Both the position numbers and the translations under genes were made by a program. Source: an uncultured Clostridia bacterium (GTDB lineage: Bacteria > Bacillota > Clostridia > TANB77 > CAG-508). From it: a stretch of 25,835 nt of DNA. This document shows, one piece after another, positions 13,972 through 22,550 of this stretch (within the stretch, counting starts at the first letter, position 1; every line of letters starts with the position of its first letter). The DNA lies in assembly GCA_948663505.1 (NCBI GenBank), contig CAPNAQ010000008.1, positions 1 to 25,835 on the forward strand, given 5' to 3'. Below the pieces are notes generated by a model. It did no database searches. It worked only from the letters and a program-made list of their open reading frames with translations, and was not told the origin of the DNA.

Positions 13972-16017
13972 TTATATTTCAGTTTCCTCATATTCTTCTT
14001 GAAGTATTACTTTATTGCCATTGCTTTGTTTTTCAGTAATTATTTCTAACTTCTCAATAATTTCATTTAAGTTACACCAAGCAATATAAGTTATGGTTCC
14101 ATCTTCATTTAATACTCCTGTTCTTAACATAACATCTGCATTGTTTTCAATTCCTATTTTATATAATTCCTCTATATTTTCTAATTTTCCATCTCGTATA
14201 ACTTCATTACCTTTTATTACCCTTACTAAATCACAATACAAATTATTATAATCATAATCCAATTCTGCTATATCACTTTTAGTTTGATAGCTAGTTCTAT
14301 ATACTCTATCTCCCTTTTTCAAACTAATTCCATTTTTGAAAATTTTCCACATAAAACTTTCTTCTTGTTTTTGAATAGTATCATCTGCTTTTTCTTGTTG
14401 ATGTGGTTCCTCTGAAATGATATTTTCTTTAATTTGCAATTTCTTACTTTCTTTAATACCTTTATTAATAACTTGTTCAATAGCTGAACTACTTTGTATA
14501 TTTTTATCAATGCAATGCTTAACAAAAAATCCTGTCGATATTCCTAGAGCAGCTAGTGCAGCTATAATCCCTATAACTTTTAATTCTTTTTCATACCATT
14601 GAATTTCAAGTGCAATATCATCTTTTACATTTCCAACTTCAAAAGAAATATCTTCCATTGCAAATTTAATATTATTAAAAGTTTTTTGGACAAAAAATTT
14701 CATATTACATGCAATATCTCCCAGTTTTCCATTAATAAGCTCTGTAAGTCCTCTTCCATTTTCCCCTACTGTAAATCTCTTTTCATTCAAATTTTCCAAT
14801 GAAGGTTTCTTTAGTTTAGGTTTCTTTTTTGTTCCCATTGATACTATCTTTTTGTTCTGTTGTTCAATCACTTCTCCATTTGTTTTCAATCCAAAAGTAT
14901 TTTTTATTTTTTTATTAATTCTGCCTATGAATTGTTTTTTTCCATTTATATTTTCATTACCAAAAATACTAGATGTTATGTCTTTTTGCAAATCTTTAAT
15001 ATCCGTTATCTCTAATTTTCTCTCTTGATTACTATCAGCTCGTTCTAATATTGATTTAATAGTTTCAAATTCTCTTTTCTCTTTTTCATTACTATTTATA
15101 ACATATTTATTAAGTTCGTCATAGAAATCTTTTTCTGATTTACATTTTTTAAATCTTTTCAACTGACTAACTTTATTTTCAAATTCTGTACAAAAATCAT
15201 CAATTTTATTTAATAATTCTTCTTTTTTTTCATCTCTTTTAAGCTTTTTTTGAAGTTTTTTTGCTTCTAAATATTTTTCTATCATTTCTTTTTCATATTC
15301 TCTTACATACATATAGTCTAAAGTCCTAATAAATAAAATTCCTACTTCTTTAGACATATTTAGAGTGTTAAAAATATAATTATAGTCTCCCTCTTTAAAT
15401 TCTTTCATTTTTTCAATGGCATTACCATTTTTCTTTTCTAATTTTTTTTGGATAATGTCAAATATATTTGCAAGTTTCTGATAAGAAATATCTTCATCAT
15501 TTTTTAATATATTCTTTCTAAACCATTCTGTATATCCTTCATTTGCTCCTCTTCCAAACTCATATTCACAAATTCCTGTATGAAATAGATTCATAATAAT
15601 TCCATTAGTCAACACCATTAATTTGTTTACCTTACTTGTCCTTAAATATTCAGAAAATTCAGAATCTCTATCTAACATTTTAAATAATCCAGTACCTACT
15701 ACTTGTCCATTTTCATCTCTTTTAATAAGAAATTTATGTATTAATTCATGAAGTATAACTTTTCTATAATATTTAATATTTGTGTCAAATTCAAATGAAT
15801 TTAATTCACGTCCTAGTTGTGCAAATAATTTTATAGTTGGCTCATCCATGTCTGCAGATCCAGCAATATTTCCATCAAAAGGTTTCAATTCTAAATTTTT
15901 AAATTCTTTTTTAAACTTATTAACTATTTGATCTCGATTAAATCCTCCATATGATTGAAAATATACCAATCCTAAAAACATTATTTTTGCTTTTATAATT
16001 TCTGCATCATTCATCAT
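13972..16017 (-). CDS. Putative membrane-anchored zinc metallopeptidase of unknown family
   Basis: A 681-residue protein from ATG 16017 (AGAGGG upstream). An open frame extends to 16122, but a promoter at 16113-16142 overlaps that part, so the shorter start is chosen. Residues 90-94 read H-E-L-I-H in KVILHELIHKFL, the HExxH zinc motif. NEGYTEW about 65-70 residues later offers glutamates (160 or 164) as third ligand, as in gluzincins. Residues about 255-410 are charged and partly coiled-coil. A hydrophobic helix lies near 480-500 (VIGIIAALAALGISTGFFV), and a C-terminal domain of about 180 residues follows. With no signal peptide, the protease part is probably cytoplasmic and the C-terminal part may be outside. 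Family not recognised. Confidence 0.7.
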   Translation of the reverse strand: MMNDAEIIKAKIMFLGLVYFQSYGGFNRDQIVNKFKKEFKNLELKPFDGNIAGSADMDEPTIKLFAQLGRELNSFEFDTNIKYYRKVILHELIHKFLIKRDENGQVVGTGLFKMLDRDSEFSEYLRTSKVNKLMVLTNGIIMNLFHTGICEYEFGRGANEGYTEWFRKNILKNDEDISYQKLANIFDIIQKKLEKKNGNAIEKMKEFKEGDYNYIFNTLNMSKEVGILFIRTLDYMYVREYEKEMIEKYLEAKKLQKKLKRDEKKEELLNKIDDFCTEFENKVSQLKRFKKCKSEKDFYDELNKYVINSNEKEKREFETIKSILERADSNQERKLEITDIKDLQKDITSSIFGNENINGKKQFIGRINKKIKNTFGLKTNGEVIEQQNKKIVSMGTKKKPKLKKPSLENLNEKRFTVGENGRGLTELINGKLGDIACNMKFFVQKTFNNIKFAMEDISFEVGNVKDDIALEIQWYEKELKVIGIIAALAALGISTGFFVKHCIDKNIQSSSAIEQVINKGIKESKKLQIKENIISEEPHQQEKADDTIQKQEESFMWKIFKNGISLKKGDRVYRTSYQTKSDIAELDYDYNNLYCDLVRVIKGNEVIRDGKLENIEELYKIGIENNADVMLRTGVLNEDGTITYIAWCNLNEIIEKLEIITEKQSNGNKVILQEEYEETEI

Positions 16018-16112
16018 TATTACTTCCCTCTCTTCATTACTACTAATAATATATTTGTATGTATAATCCATATATAAAGCCTTCGTTAATTTACATAAAA
16101 TCCCATATTTAT

Positions 16113-16142
16113 ATTTTAGCATAAATCTAGCTTCGCTGTCAA
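16113..16142 (-). promoter_or_regulatory. Promoter of the HExxH gene
   Basis: TTGACA (16142-16137), an 18-base spacer and TAAAAT (16118-16113) on the minus strand, about 95 bases before the chosen start at 16017. A perfect 10-bp hairpin (16154-16176) lies just upstream of the -35 box. Confidence 0.7.
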
Positions 16143-16153
16143 TTATTTCTTTA

Positions 16154-16176
16154 TAATAATATCTGTGATATTATTA
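16154..16176. other. Perfect 10-bp hairpin upstream of the HExxH-gene promoter
   Basis: TAATAATATC (16154-16163) and GATATTATTA (16167-16176) pair perfectly around TGT, twelve bases upstream of the -35 box. It is too AT-rich and lacks a U run, so it is a poor terminator. A regulator site is possible. Confidence 0.35.
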
Positions 16177-16213
16177 CATTTTCATTTATCTTTAAACGAA
16201 TGTATTTTATAAC

Positions 16214-16618
16214 TTACTCCACTATTACACCATCTTTGTTTATTACTATTAGTGCATGTTCATAACAAGCTAATATTTGTTTTCTTCTAATAAAATTGGT
16301 TTTTTCTTATTATCTTTTACATTACAGACAATAGTAGCATTGTCTATAAATTTATCTATTTGACTACCTTTTTCCCATATACATGGGAACCTTTTTTTAC
16401 TTAATATCACTTCTCTCCTTCTTAACTCTAACTCTCTTATTAAGTTTGGATGCTAATGAAATGCTTCAATAGTTTGCGACTCTAATGTATACATAAATGG
16501 AGAATGTGTTGGTCTTATTTCTAGTTTCTACTGAAATGCTTAAATCTTCTAAAGAAGAATAGTTGATAGAATTATATTTATATTGCTCTTCATTATCAAG
16601 TAATTGAAATTTTTCCAA
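16214..16618 (-). pseudogene. Broken gene of unrecognised family
   Basis: Minus-strand coding traces shift frame at least twice and hit a stop. From a TTG at 16618 (AAAAGGAT upstream) one frame gives EKFQLLDNEEQYKYN. A second frame then gives RPTHSPFMYTLESQTIEAFH, a TAG, and HPNLIRELELRRREVILSKK and IWEKGSQIDKFIDNATIVCN. A third ends QILACYEHALIVINKDGVIV and stops at 16214. The three pieces are in order and abut, so they are one gene of about 135 codons broken by indels and a nonsense codon. I do not recognise the family. It lies between the HExxH gene and the dead nuclease gene. Confidence 0.6.
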
Positions 16619-16698
16619 ATATATCCTTTTTATTCACTCCTCTTATTATTTATATCAAAAAATTAATGATTCTTCAACAGAAAGCATCAAGAAGTATG

Positions 16699-16724
16699 AA
16701 AAAGTCCAACTCCTAAGAGTTGGA
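16699..16724 (-). terminator. Intrinsic terminator of the accessory cluster
   Basis: On the minus strand TCCAACTC / GAGTTGGA (16705-16724, loop TTAG) is followed by CTTTTT. It lies about 150 bases beyond the stop of the dead nuclease gene, the last gene of the minus-strand cluster. The rest of 16619-16871 shows nothing further. Confidence 0.7.
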
Positions 16725-16871
16725 ATAAGATTTCTGTATTCATAAAAATTTTTATCAATATTGAAATTAGCTTATATCAAAACTTTAAAAAAGTTCTACA
16801 AAAATTGTATGTGGTGCCTTAGCTGTGGTTATTTGCGAAAAAACATACTCCCACACTTGCACCATTTCCAA

Positions 16872-17510
16872 TTAGCGACTGTATTTAGTCTCCAATATTT
16901 TAGTATTCATATCAAAAAGATAATATGTATCAGCTAATAATTCTTCTCTCTTTTTCTCATCTATTCTTTCTAAAATATTATAAAAATATTTTAATGTATT
17001 ATATTGTAAAGATTTTATATAACTTATGTGATATGGATTCATCAATTCTACTATATCAGTGTTCCTTTTTATTTTATATTTATGTAATAAATCAATATCA
17101 TTATTTAGCATTTCCTCTAAATCTTTATTTTCCCATGTTTTAATCATAAAAGATGATGTGTCTTTAATCTTTTCAAGATATTATTTACATGAATTAGATA
17201 GAAAATTAAATGTAATAATCAAAATTTTATCAACTTTTTCTGCTGAAGCCCAAGTTATAACATTACTTATTTTATCAGCTGGAATACCTTTTTCATAATG
17301 ATTACATTCAATATACCATTTTTCTTCATATACTTTTTTATCAACATCTGTAATTATTAAACTTGCTTCAATATCTCTTCAGCTATAAGATAGACTACTA
17401 GTTTTTCCTGTTCCTTTTCTCCAATTCTTATTTTTAAAACCTAATTTTAATAATAAATCATAACATAATTCTTCAAAATCAGTAGGACTTAGTCCATTTA
17501 AACCTATCAC
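16872..17510 (-). pseudogene. Dead Mrr-like restriction endonuclease
   Basis: One frame of 213 codons from a GTG at 17510 (AGAGG upstream), interrupted by TGA at codon 44 (17381-17379) and TAA at codon 110 (17183-17181). Before and after the stops it reads LSPTDFEELCYDLLLKLGFK, RDIEASLIITDVDKKVYEEK and WYIECNHYEKGIPADKISN. This is the Mrr/PD-(D/E)XK pattern, G-x-D-I-E-A then W-x-x-E-C-K. The Gly before Arg-Asp is the TGA codon and the catalytic Lys of E-x-K is Asn, so the active site is lost twice over. The C-terminal 91 codons (MIKTWENKDLEEMLNN on) are open. It is last in the accessory cluster. Confidence 0.75.
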
Positions 17511-17599
17511 ATTTTTCCTCTACTCTTATATCATTTTTAAAATATAATTTAAAATTTTATTTAATGTTTCTTTTTGAAAAGAAATCTGCCACCTTTTAG

Positions 17600-19912
17600 T
17601 TATTTCAAGACTAATGTCAATATTAACCATCTAACTATTGACATTAATAAGTCAACAGTTTGTTTGTCTATTTCTAGTAATTTTTCTCTCATTTCTTTTC
17701 CTGGATGTACAAAATTTCTGAAATTTTTCATACCATCAATAAACTTTTTAGGTGCATTATGAATTAATTTTTCAGATGTACACACTTCTAGCATTTCTGA
17801 TATATCCATTTCTTCAACTTTTTTATTTTTGCTTTTAGAACCTACATTATATTTTGAGATGCTATTCAACTCAAGTATATATAGTAATAACAGTTCAATT
17901 ATTGTACCACTGATTAAAACAACAGTTTTTGACTGATTCGATAAATAATTATAAATTAATTCATTATAGTCTCTAATAAATATATCTTTTACCTTTTGAT
18001 TCTTTATCTCTAACAATTTTTGCTGTGTTTCTATATAATCTAAATTCCTTAAGTTTTCTATTGTAAAGTTATTAAGATTATCCGTAAAATTTGATACTAA
18101 TATATTTTCTTTTTCTAATTGTTTTATTCTTTCGTAAATTGCTGTATTTATTTTATATACATTAGAGTTTGTATTATAATTATGATTTTTATTTTTAAAA
18201 ATATAATTCTTATCAAGAAACATATTTAAAAGTTCTTGTGCCTTTGTTTCACTACATTTTAACAAACTTGGCAATCTTTTATATGAACAGATAACATTGT
18301 TATTTTCATCACAATCTAAATAAAATAGTTTTAGTTCATTTATAACCCATATATTTTCTTTTTCAAATAAGAGTAGTGCTTCTAAAAATTTTTCTTCTTC
18401 TTTTTTCATTTCTTCGATAAGATTATTGCATCTTTCAATATTATTTGTATATATTTTATCGTGACAAATGTTTTCAGCTTTTTCATATAATTCTAATGCT
18501 TTTTCTAAATTGCCTTCTTTTTCATATATCACACCTAAATTATTTATAGTTGCATCGCTATCTGGATGTTTATCTATATATTCTTCATAAATTTTTTTTG
18601 CTTCTTTATCCTTTTTTAACTCTTTATATGAATAGGCTAGTTCAAATTCAAATTTCAAGTAATCCAATTGTTTAAAATCAATATTTTCCGTTATTCTAAT
18701 TATTACATCATATTTTTTTCTCTTAAACAATTCTTCTATAATCGCTTCTATTAACTTCTGATATCTATTTTGGTTAAAACTATATATTCTTATATTATTG
18801 CATATATAATCAATTACATAATCTAATTCTAATTCTTTAAAATCACAAAACTCAATTGTATACTTTTCTCTATTTCCACAACTTTCTATTGCCTTAATAA
18901 GAGTAATAAAATACTTTTTGTTATCATTTAATCTCTCATATATATCTAATAGAAGTTCATATAATTCAGCCTTTTCAGTAACTTTTAGTTCTTCTTTTAA
19001 GTCTTTTTCTATTAATCTTAGTTCTTTTTTCTTTACATTATCTTCTTCCCAGTATAAATAGTGTAATGCTTTTATTAATCTCAATTTTCTCTGTTCATCA
19101 GCATCTTCAAATTTTAGAATTAATTTGTTTATAATATCAAATAAAATTTTACTTATTGTAAAGCAAGAAGATGTATAATCTGAAAAATTGATTAATTCTA
19201 AAAAATCCTCTGGATATTTAGATCTATAATTAACTTGACCTAGTAATTCTTTTGCTTTTGACATATTTTCTTTTGAAACTATATCAATCTCTACTAATCT
19301 TAATATTATCCCTTTAATAGTATTATCATCTGTAATTATTAATGAGCTAATCTCATTCAAATCTATTTTTTTGTCACTTAGATAAGCTGATAAAATTCTT
19401 ATTAATCCAATATCTTCTAAATTAAACTCTCCATTTTCTATATCTGTTTTTTTATCTTCAAAAATATTATTTGATTTTGAAAATTCTCCTCTTTCAAAAT
19501 AAAAACTTATCATTTCCATAATGCTTGGGACATTCAATATCCTCTTTTTTTCTAATTCTTTATAATGTTGCTCTTTTTCATCACTCTCTAAATAAAATAG
19601 CAATTGATTATTTAACATTTTACTATCAGGATAATTTCTTAGACCTTCCCTAACAATTTTTAGTTTTTCTATATTTCCACTTGTATATTTAGCATTAAAC
19701 GAATATATATAAGGAGGTTTAAAATCTGTATTCATAAGTTCTTTAAAAACCTTTTTTGCATTTTCTCTTTTTTCAAATTGCTCCCCATAGCATATTCCCA
19801 ATTGACATTTCGTTTCAAGATTTCTATTTTCACTATATTCATTTTTTAATTCTTTTTCTAGTTCTTCATACTCTTTATTATTTAGCATTTTATAAAACTT
19901 TTCTTTTTCCAT
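17600..19912 (-). CDS. Large TPR protein with a C-terminal HEPN-like domain
   Basis: A 770-residue protein, start at 19912 with AAGGTG upstream. Most of it is helical and repeat-like. The clearest tetratricopeptide pair is at 418-485 (EFELAYSYKELKKDKEAKKI, then INNLGVIYEKEGNLEKALEL). Residues about 520-600 look like a winged helix (PSLLKCSETKAQELLNMFLD). Residues about 655-770 form a helical bundle ending with KNFRNFVHPGKEMREKLL. Its Arg732-Asn-x-x-His736 resembles the R-N-x-x-H motif of HEPN-type domains found in RNases and abortive-infection proteins. No signal peptide is present. It lies 71 bases after a DUF1016 nuclease gene and before a dead restriction nuclease. That context suggests a defence or nucleic-acid role; this is inference. 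Confidence 0.7.
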   Translation of the reverse strand: MEKEKFYKMLNNKEYEELEKELKNEYSENRNLETKCQLGICYGEQFEKRENAKKVFKELMNTDFKPPYIYSFNAKYTSGNIEKLKIVREGLRNYPDSKMLNNQLLFYLESDEKEQHYKELEKKRILNVPSIMEMISFYFERGEFSKSNNIFEDKKTDIENGEFNLEDIGLIRILSAYLSDKKIDLNEISSLIITDDNTIKGIILRLVEIDIVSKENMSKAKELLGQVNYRSKYPEDFLELINFSDYTSSCFTISKILFDIINKLILKFEDADEQRKLRLIKALHYLYWEEDNVKKKELRLIEKDLKEELKVTEKAELYELLLDIYERLNDNKKYFITLIKAIESCGNREKYTIEFCDFKELELDYVIDYICNNIRIYSFNQNRYQKLIEAIIEELFKRKKYDVIIRITENIDFKQLDYLKFEFELAYSYKELKKDKEAKKIYEEYIDKHPDSDATINNLGVIYEKEGNLEKALELYEKAENICHDKIYTNNIERCNNLIEEMKKEEEKFLEALLLFEKENIWVINELKLFYLDCDENNNVICSYKRLPSLLKCSETKAQELLNMFLDKNYIFKNKNHNYNTNSNVYKINTAIYERIKQLEKENILVSNFTDNLNNFTIENLRNLDYIETQQKLLEIKNQKVKDIFIRDYNELIYNYLSNQSKTVVLISGTIIELLLLYILELNSISKYNVGSKSKNKKVEEMDISEMLEVCTSEKLIHNAPKKFIDGMKNFRNFVHPGKEMREKLLEIDKQTVDLLMSIVRWLILTLVLK

Positions 19913-19983
19913 CTATGACACCTTTATTAACTATTTTAAAAAATATATATTGTTTCAAGTCAGTTAGTCACTATATAACAACT

Positions 19984-21009
19984 CTATTTCTTATCTTCAA
20001 ATTCTTCCTTTTGTTTTTCAATTTCTCTCGCTAATTCTTCTTCTGTTGGTAAATATAATTGATATTTTGATGCAAATAAATTCTTATTATCATTAAGAAC
20101 AGAATATTTTACTATTGTATCTTTTTTATCTGAGCATAGTATTATTCCTATTGTCGGATTATCATCTTTTGACTTTATTTCATTATCATAGTATCTAACA
20201 TAAAAATCCATTTGTCCAATATCTTGATGGGTTAGCTTGTCTAATTTCAAATCAATTAAAACGAAACACTTTAGTATATAATTGTAAAATACTAAATCAA
20301 TATAAAAATTATCTCCATCTACATCTATTCTTTTCTGTCTTGACACAAATGAAAATCCTCTACCTAATTCTAATAAAAACTCTGAAATATGTTCAAGTAA
20401 ATTAATTTCTAGGTCTTTTTCTAAAAATCTTCTATCTTTAATGTCTAAAAATTCTAAAACATAAGGATCTTTAATAAAATCTTGCACTTTCTCCTTCTTC
20501 TCTAAAATATTTATTTCATCTTTTACTTCTTCTTTATGTTCTTCACTTGTTGATAAAAGCCTTTCATAATAAAAACTGTTTATTTGTCTTTCTAATTGTC
20601 TAACACTCCAATTTGATTTTATAGTTTCTTCCAAATAAAAATTTCTTTTAGCCTCATTGTCTATATTCATTATTAAACGATTATGACTCCAACTTAATTG
20701 GTTACACAGTGTGTAACCACCTTTATAAGTTAAATAAAATTTTTTCATTAATTTCAAATTAGGTACACTATAACCTTCTCCAAATTCTCGTGTCAATTTT
20801 TCTGAAAAAGATTTTAATATGTTATTTTGAGAAGCCTCTAAATTATATTTTTCAATTAATTCATTAATCGTAGAACCTATAGCATAATATAATTCTACCA
20901 TTTCATAGTTTATATTTTTAACAACATTTTGTTTTGTCTTTAAAATCAATGAATTTATTCTATTGTAGTAACTTCCAAATACTTCATCTTGTTTTACTAT
21001 ATCACCCAT
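19984..21009 (-). CDS. DUF1016/YhcG-type PD-(D/E)XK nuclease
   Basis: A 341-residue protein. The N-terminal DUF1016 region (about 10-150) has the family's YYAIGSTINELIEK, FGEGYSVPNLKLMKKFY and QLSWSHNRLIM. The nuclease half (about 175-320) has ELGRGFSFVSRQKRIDVDG, Asp238 in FYIDLVFYN and Asp253-Leu-Lys255 in VLIDLKLDKLTHQDIGQM, i.e. a D...(D/E)-x-K centre with Asp where most members have Glu. It is predicted to be a cytoplasmic DNA nuclease. Such genes are often carried with restriction-modification or other mobile defence loci. It starts three bases after the stop of the GNAT frame, whose end carries its ribosome binding site (GGAGAG). It is complete. Confidence 0.88.
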   Translation of the reverse strand: MGDIVKQDEVFGSYYNRINSLILKTKQNVVKNINYEMVELYYAIGSTINELIEKYNLEASQNNILKSFSEKLTREFGEGYSVPNLKLMKKFYLTYKGGYTLCNQLSWSHNRLIMNIDNEAKRNFYLEETIKSNWSVRQLERQINSFYYERLLSTSEEHKEEVKDEINILEKKEKVQDFIKDPYVLEFLDIKDRRFLEKDLEINLLEHISEFLLELGRGFSFVSRQKRIDVDGDNFYIDLVFYNYILKCFVLIDLKLDKLTHQDIGQMDFYVRYYDNEIKSKDDNPTIGIILCSDKKDTIVKYSVLNDNKNLFASKYQLYLPTEEELAREIEKQKEEFEDKK

Positions 21010-21012
21010 ATT

Positions 21013-21508
21013 TCACTCTCCTTTATTCAAATATTCTTTTTTATTTATATCTTTTAAATATAAAGTATATTCACTTGGATCAAACTCATATCCATACCCT
21101 TCATCTATTGCATTTGTGACCCCTAGCTTAAAATATATATATTTTGCTATTTCATTATCGTTTTCTACACCTATTGTAAATTCCGTATAACCTATATTTA
21201 TTAAATATTCTATGCAATAATTTATTAGTTTTTGACCTAAACCTTTCTTTTGATATTTTTTATCCACTCTAAATGCTTCTAAGTATACTCTTTTATTTGG
21301 TATTGTTTCTGTTTCTAATTGATGGCTTTTATAATTGACTGTTATTTCTCCAATAAAATTTTTATCATTTTCAATTACAAACACATCTACTTCTTCTTGT
21401 TCAAATTGTTCTAACCTCTTCTTTTTATATTTAATCCACATTTTTCATTATTGGAAATAATTTTTTTAATTTTTTAAATTCATCTATTTCTATCTTTCTA
21501 AATTTCAT
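21013..21508 (-). pseudogene. GNAT-family acetyltransferase with a 5' frameshift
   Basis: The gene should start at ATG 21508 (AGGAG upstream, overlapping the HD-gene stop): MKFRKIEIDEFKKLKKLFP. That frame closes after 25 codons. The rest, 142 codons in the next frame from about 21441, holds a GNAT acetyl-CoA fold: AFVIEN-like strand VDVFVIENDKNFIGEITVNY, then VDKKYQKKGLGQKLINYCIE (motif A, Q-x-x-G-x-G) and a YFKLGV block. The shift lies at the A run 21441-21445 and looks like a one-base gain. No ribosome binding site precedes the ATG at 21441, so little protein is expected. The substrate is unknown. It could be a sequencing error; the surrounding genes argue for decay. Confidence 0.7.
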
Positions 21509-21516
21509 TATTTCTC

Positions 21517-22146
21517 CTATATCTCATATTTTTTTAATCTTTCTATATATGTTTTTATACTATCATCATTTATATCTTCTGGATTTAATTTACAATGTTC
21601 CATTATTTGTTTTTCTATATCTAAAGAACATTCTATTAAATGATTTGCTTTTTCTTCATTAGACCATACCGATAATGTTTTATCTTTATATCTAACTTTT
21701 GCATCTTTTAATCTTTCTTTTATTCCTACTACTCCATCTGGTGCTACTCTCTGGTCACAATAAGCACAGATTTTCCTTTCATAAGAATTTGATTTTAATG
21801 TTTCTTCATTCTTTCTTGACCCTTTTCCATCTAATATAACAATTTCTTTTTCAGTTAATCCCTCTTGTTTTCCAATTTCTAAATTGATTTTATGGTCATT
21901 AGTTCCATATTTGTCAAAATATTTCTTTCTTATTTTTATAAATTCTTCATCTTTTGAAAAGTCTTCTGGTATTTTTACCATATTTCCCATGTCATGCAAT
22001 AAACTTACTCTAATAATTGATTCTTTATCTATTTTTTGTCCATTCCAGTTATCTATTATTAAATTACTACATGCAGCAACTCTTAACATATGCATTTGTA
22101 AGTTTTCTAGTAAATGGTATTTATTATAAATATCTATAATATTCAT
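21517..22146 (-). CDS. HD-domain phosphohydrolase-like protein
   Basis: A 209-residue protein with the metal-binding HD pattern: His19 (ENLQMHMLRVA), His51-Asp52 (VSLLHDMGNM) and Asp131 (AYCDQRVAPDG). HD proteins are metal-dependent phosphohydrolases, commonly acting on nucleotides or other small phosphates. The extra helices around KKYFDKYGTNDHK are typical of small stand-alone forms. The substrate is not evident. It lies 20 bases behind the cupin gene, and its stop TAG overlaps the ribosome binding site of the acetyltransferase gene, so the cluster is one transcript. It is intact, unlike both neighbours. Confidence 0.8.
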   Translation of the reverse strand: MNIIDIYNKYHLLENLQMHMLRVAACSNLIIDNWNGQKIDKESIIRVSLLHDMGNMVKIPEDFSKDEEFIKIRKKYFDKYGTNDHKINLEIGKQEGLTEKEIVILDGKGSRKNEETLKSNSYERKICAYCDQRVAPDGVVGIKERLKDAKVRYKDKTLSVWSNEEKANHLIECSLDIEKQIMEHCKLNPEDINDDSIKTYIERLKKYEI

Positions 22147-22166
22147 TTTTCAATGATTTCCTTTCA

Positions 22167-22510
22167 TTATTTTACTAATTTATGTTGTTCCATTTGCCAC
22201 GCAGGTGTACAAGACATAGATATTTTACAATATTCAGTATCATAATAATATTTTTCATTAGGCTCTATTAAAATAGAATCTCCTTCTGAAAATTCAATTT
22301 TTTTATTTTCAAAATTTAATGTTCCACTACCTTCAATAACATATATTAGTTCTTTGCTTATAAGATTCACACCATACCCTTCATCAGGATATCTTCCACT
22401 AATTGTTGCTATACCTAAATCTATATCTTTATCCATAAATGAATATTCTAAAGTCTTACACTTATCATTATTTTTGCTTTTAAAGCATTATTATATTTTA
22501 TTATTTTCAT
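22167..22510 (-). pseudogene. Cupin-fold protein with a 5' frameshift
   Basis: The gene should start at ATG 22510 (AAAAAGGA upstream) as MKIIKYNNALKA. A missing base in the A run at 22471-22475 breaks the frame. The next frame continues KNNDKCKTLEYSFMDKDIDL and then a small cupin barrel: ELIYVIEGSGTLNFENKKIE, FSEGDSILIEPNEKYYY and SMSCTPAWQMEQHKLVK. Family members bind small ligands or a metal; the G-D-x-I-x-I-x-P turn is present, but the metal histidines are mostly absent. The open part begins at ATG 22436 without a convincing binding site. It is second in the cluster, behind the metallo-beta-lactamase gene. Confidence 0.7.
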
Positions 22511-22550
22511 TTTTATCGATTCCTTTTTATTTTAAATAATTACTAACAAT

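Noticed and set aside
14319..14525. A 68-codon Lys-rich minus-strand frame inside the HExxH gene
   Set aside because: It is an out-of-frame shadow of the larger, better-supported gene on the same strand.
16018..16122. A 35-residue N-terminal extension of the HExxH protein
   Set aside because: A near-consensus promoter (16113-16142) overlaps the upstream ATG, and the better ribosome binding site lies before 16017.
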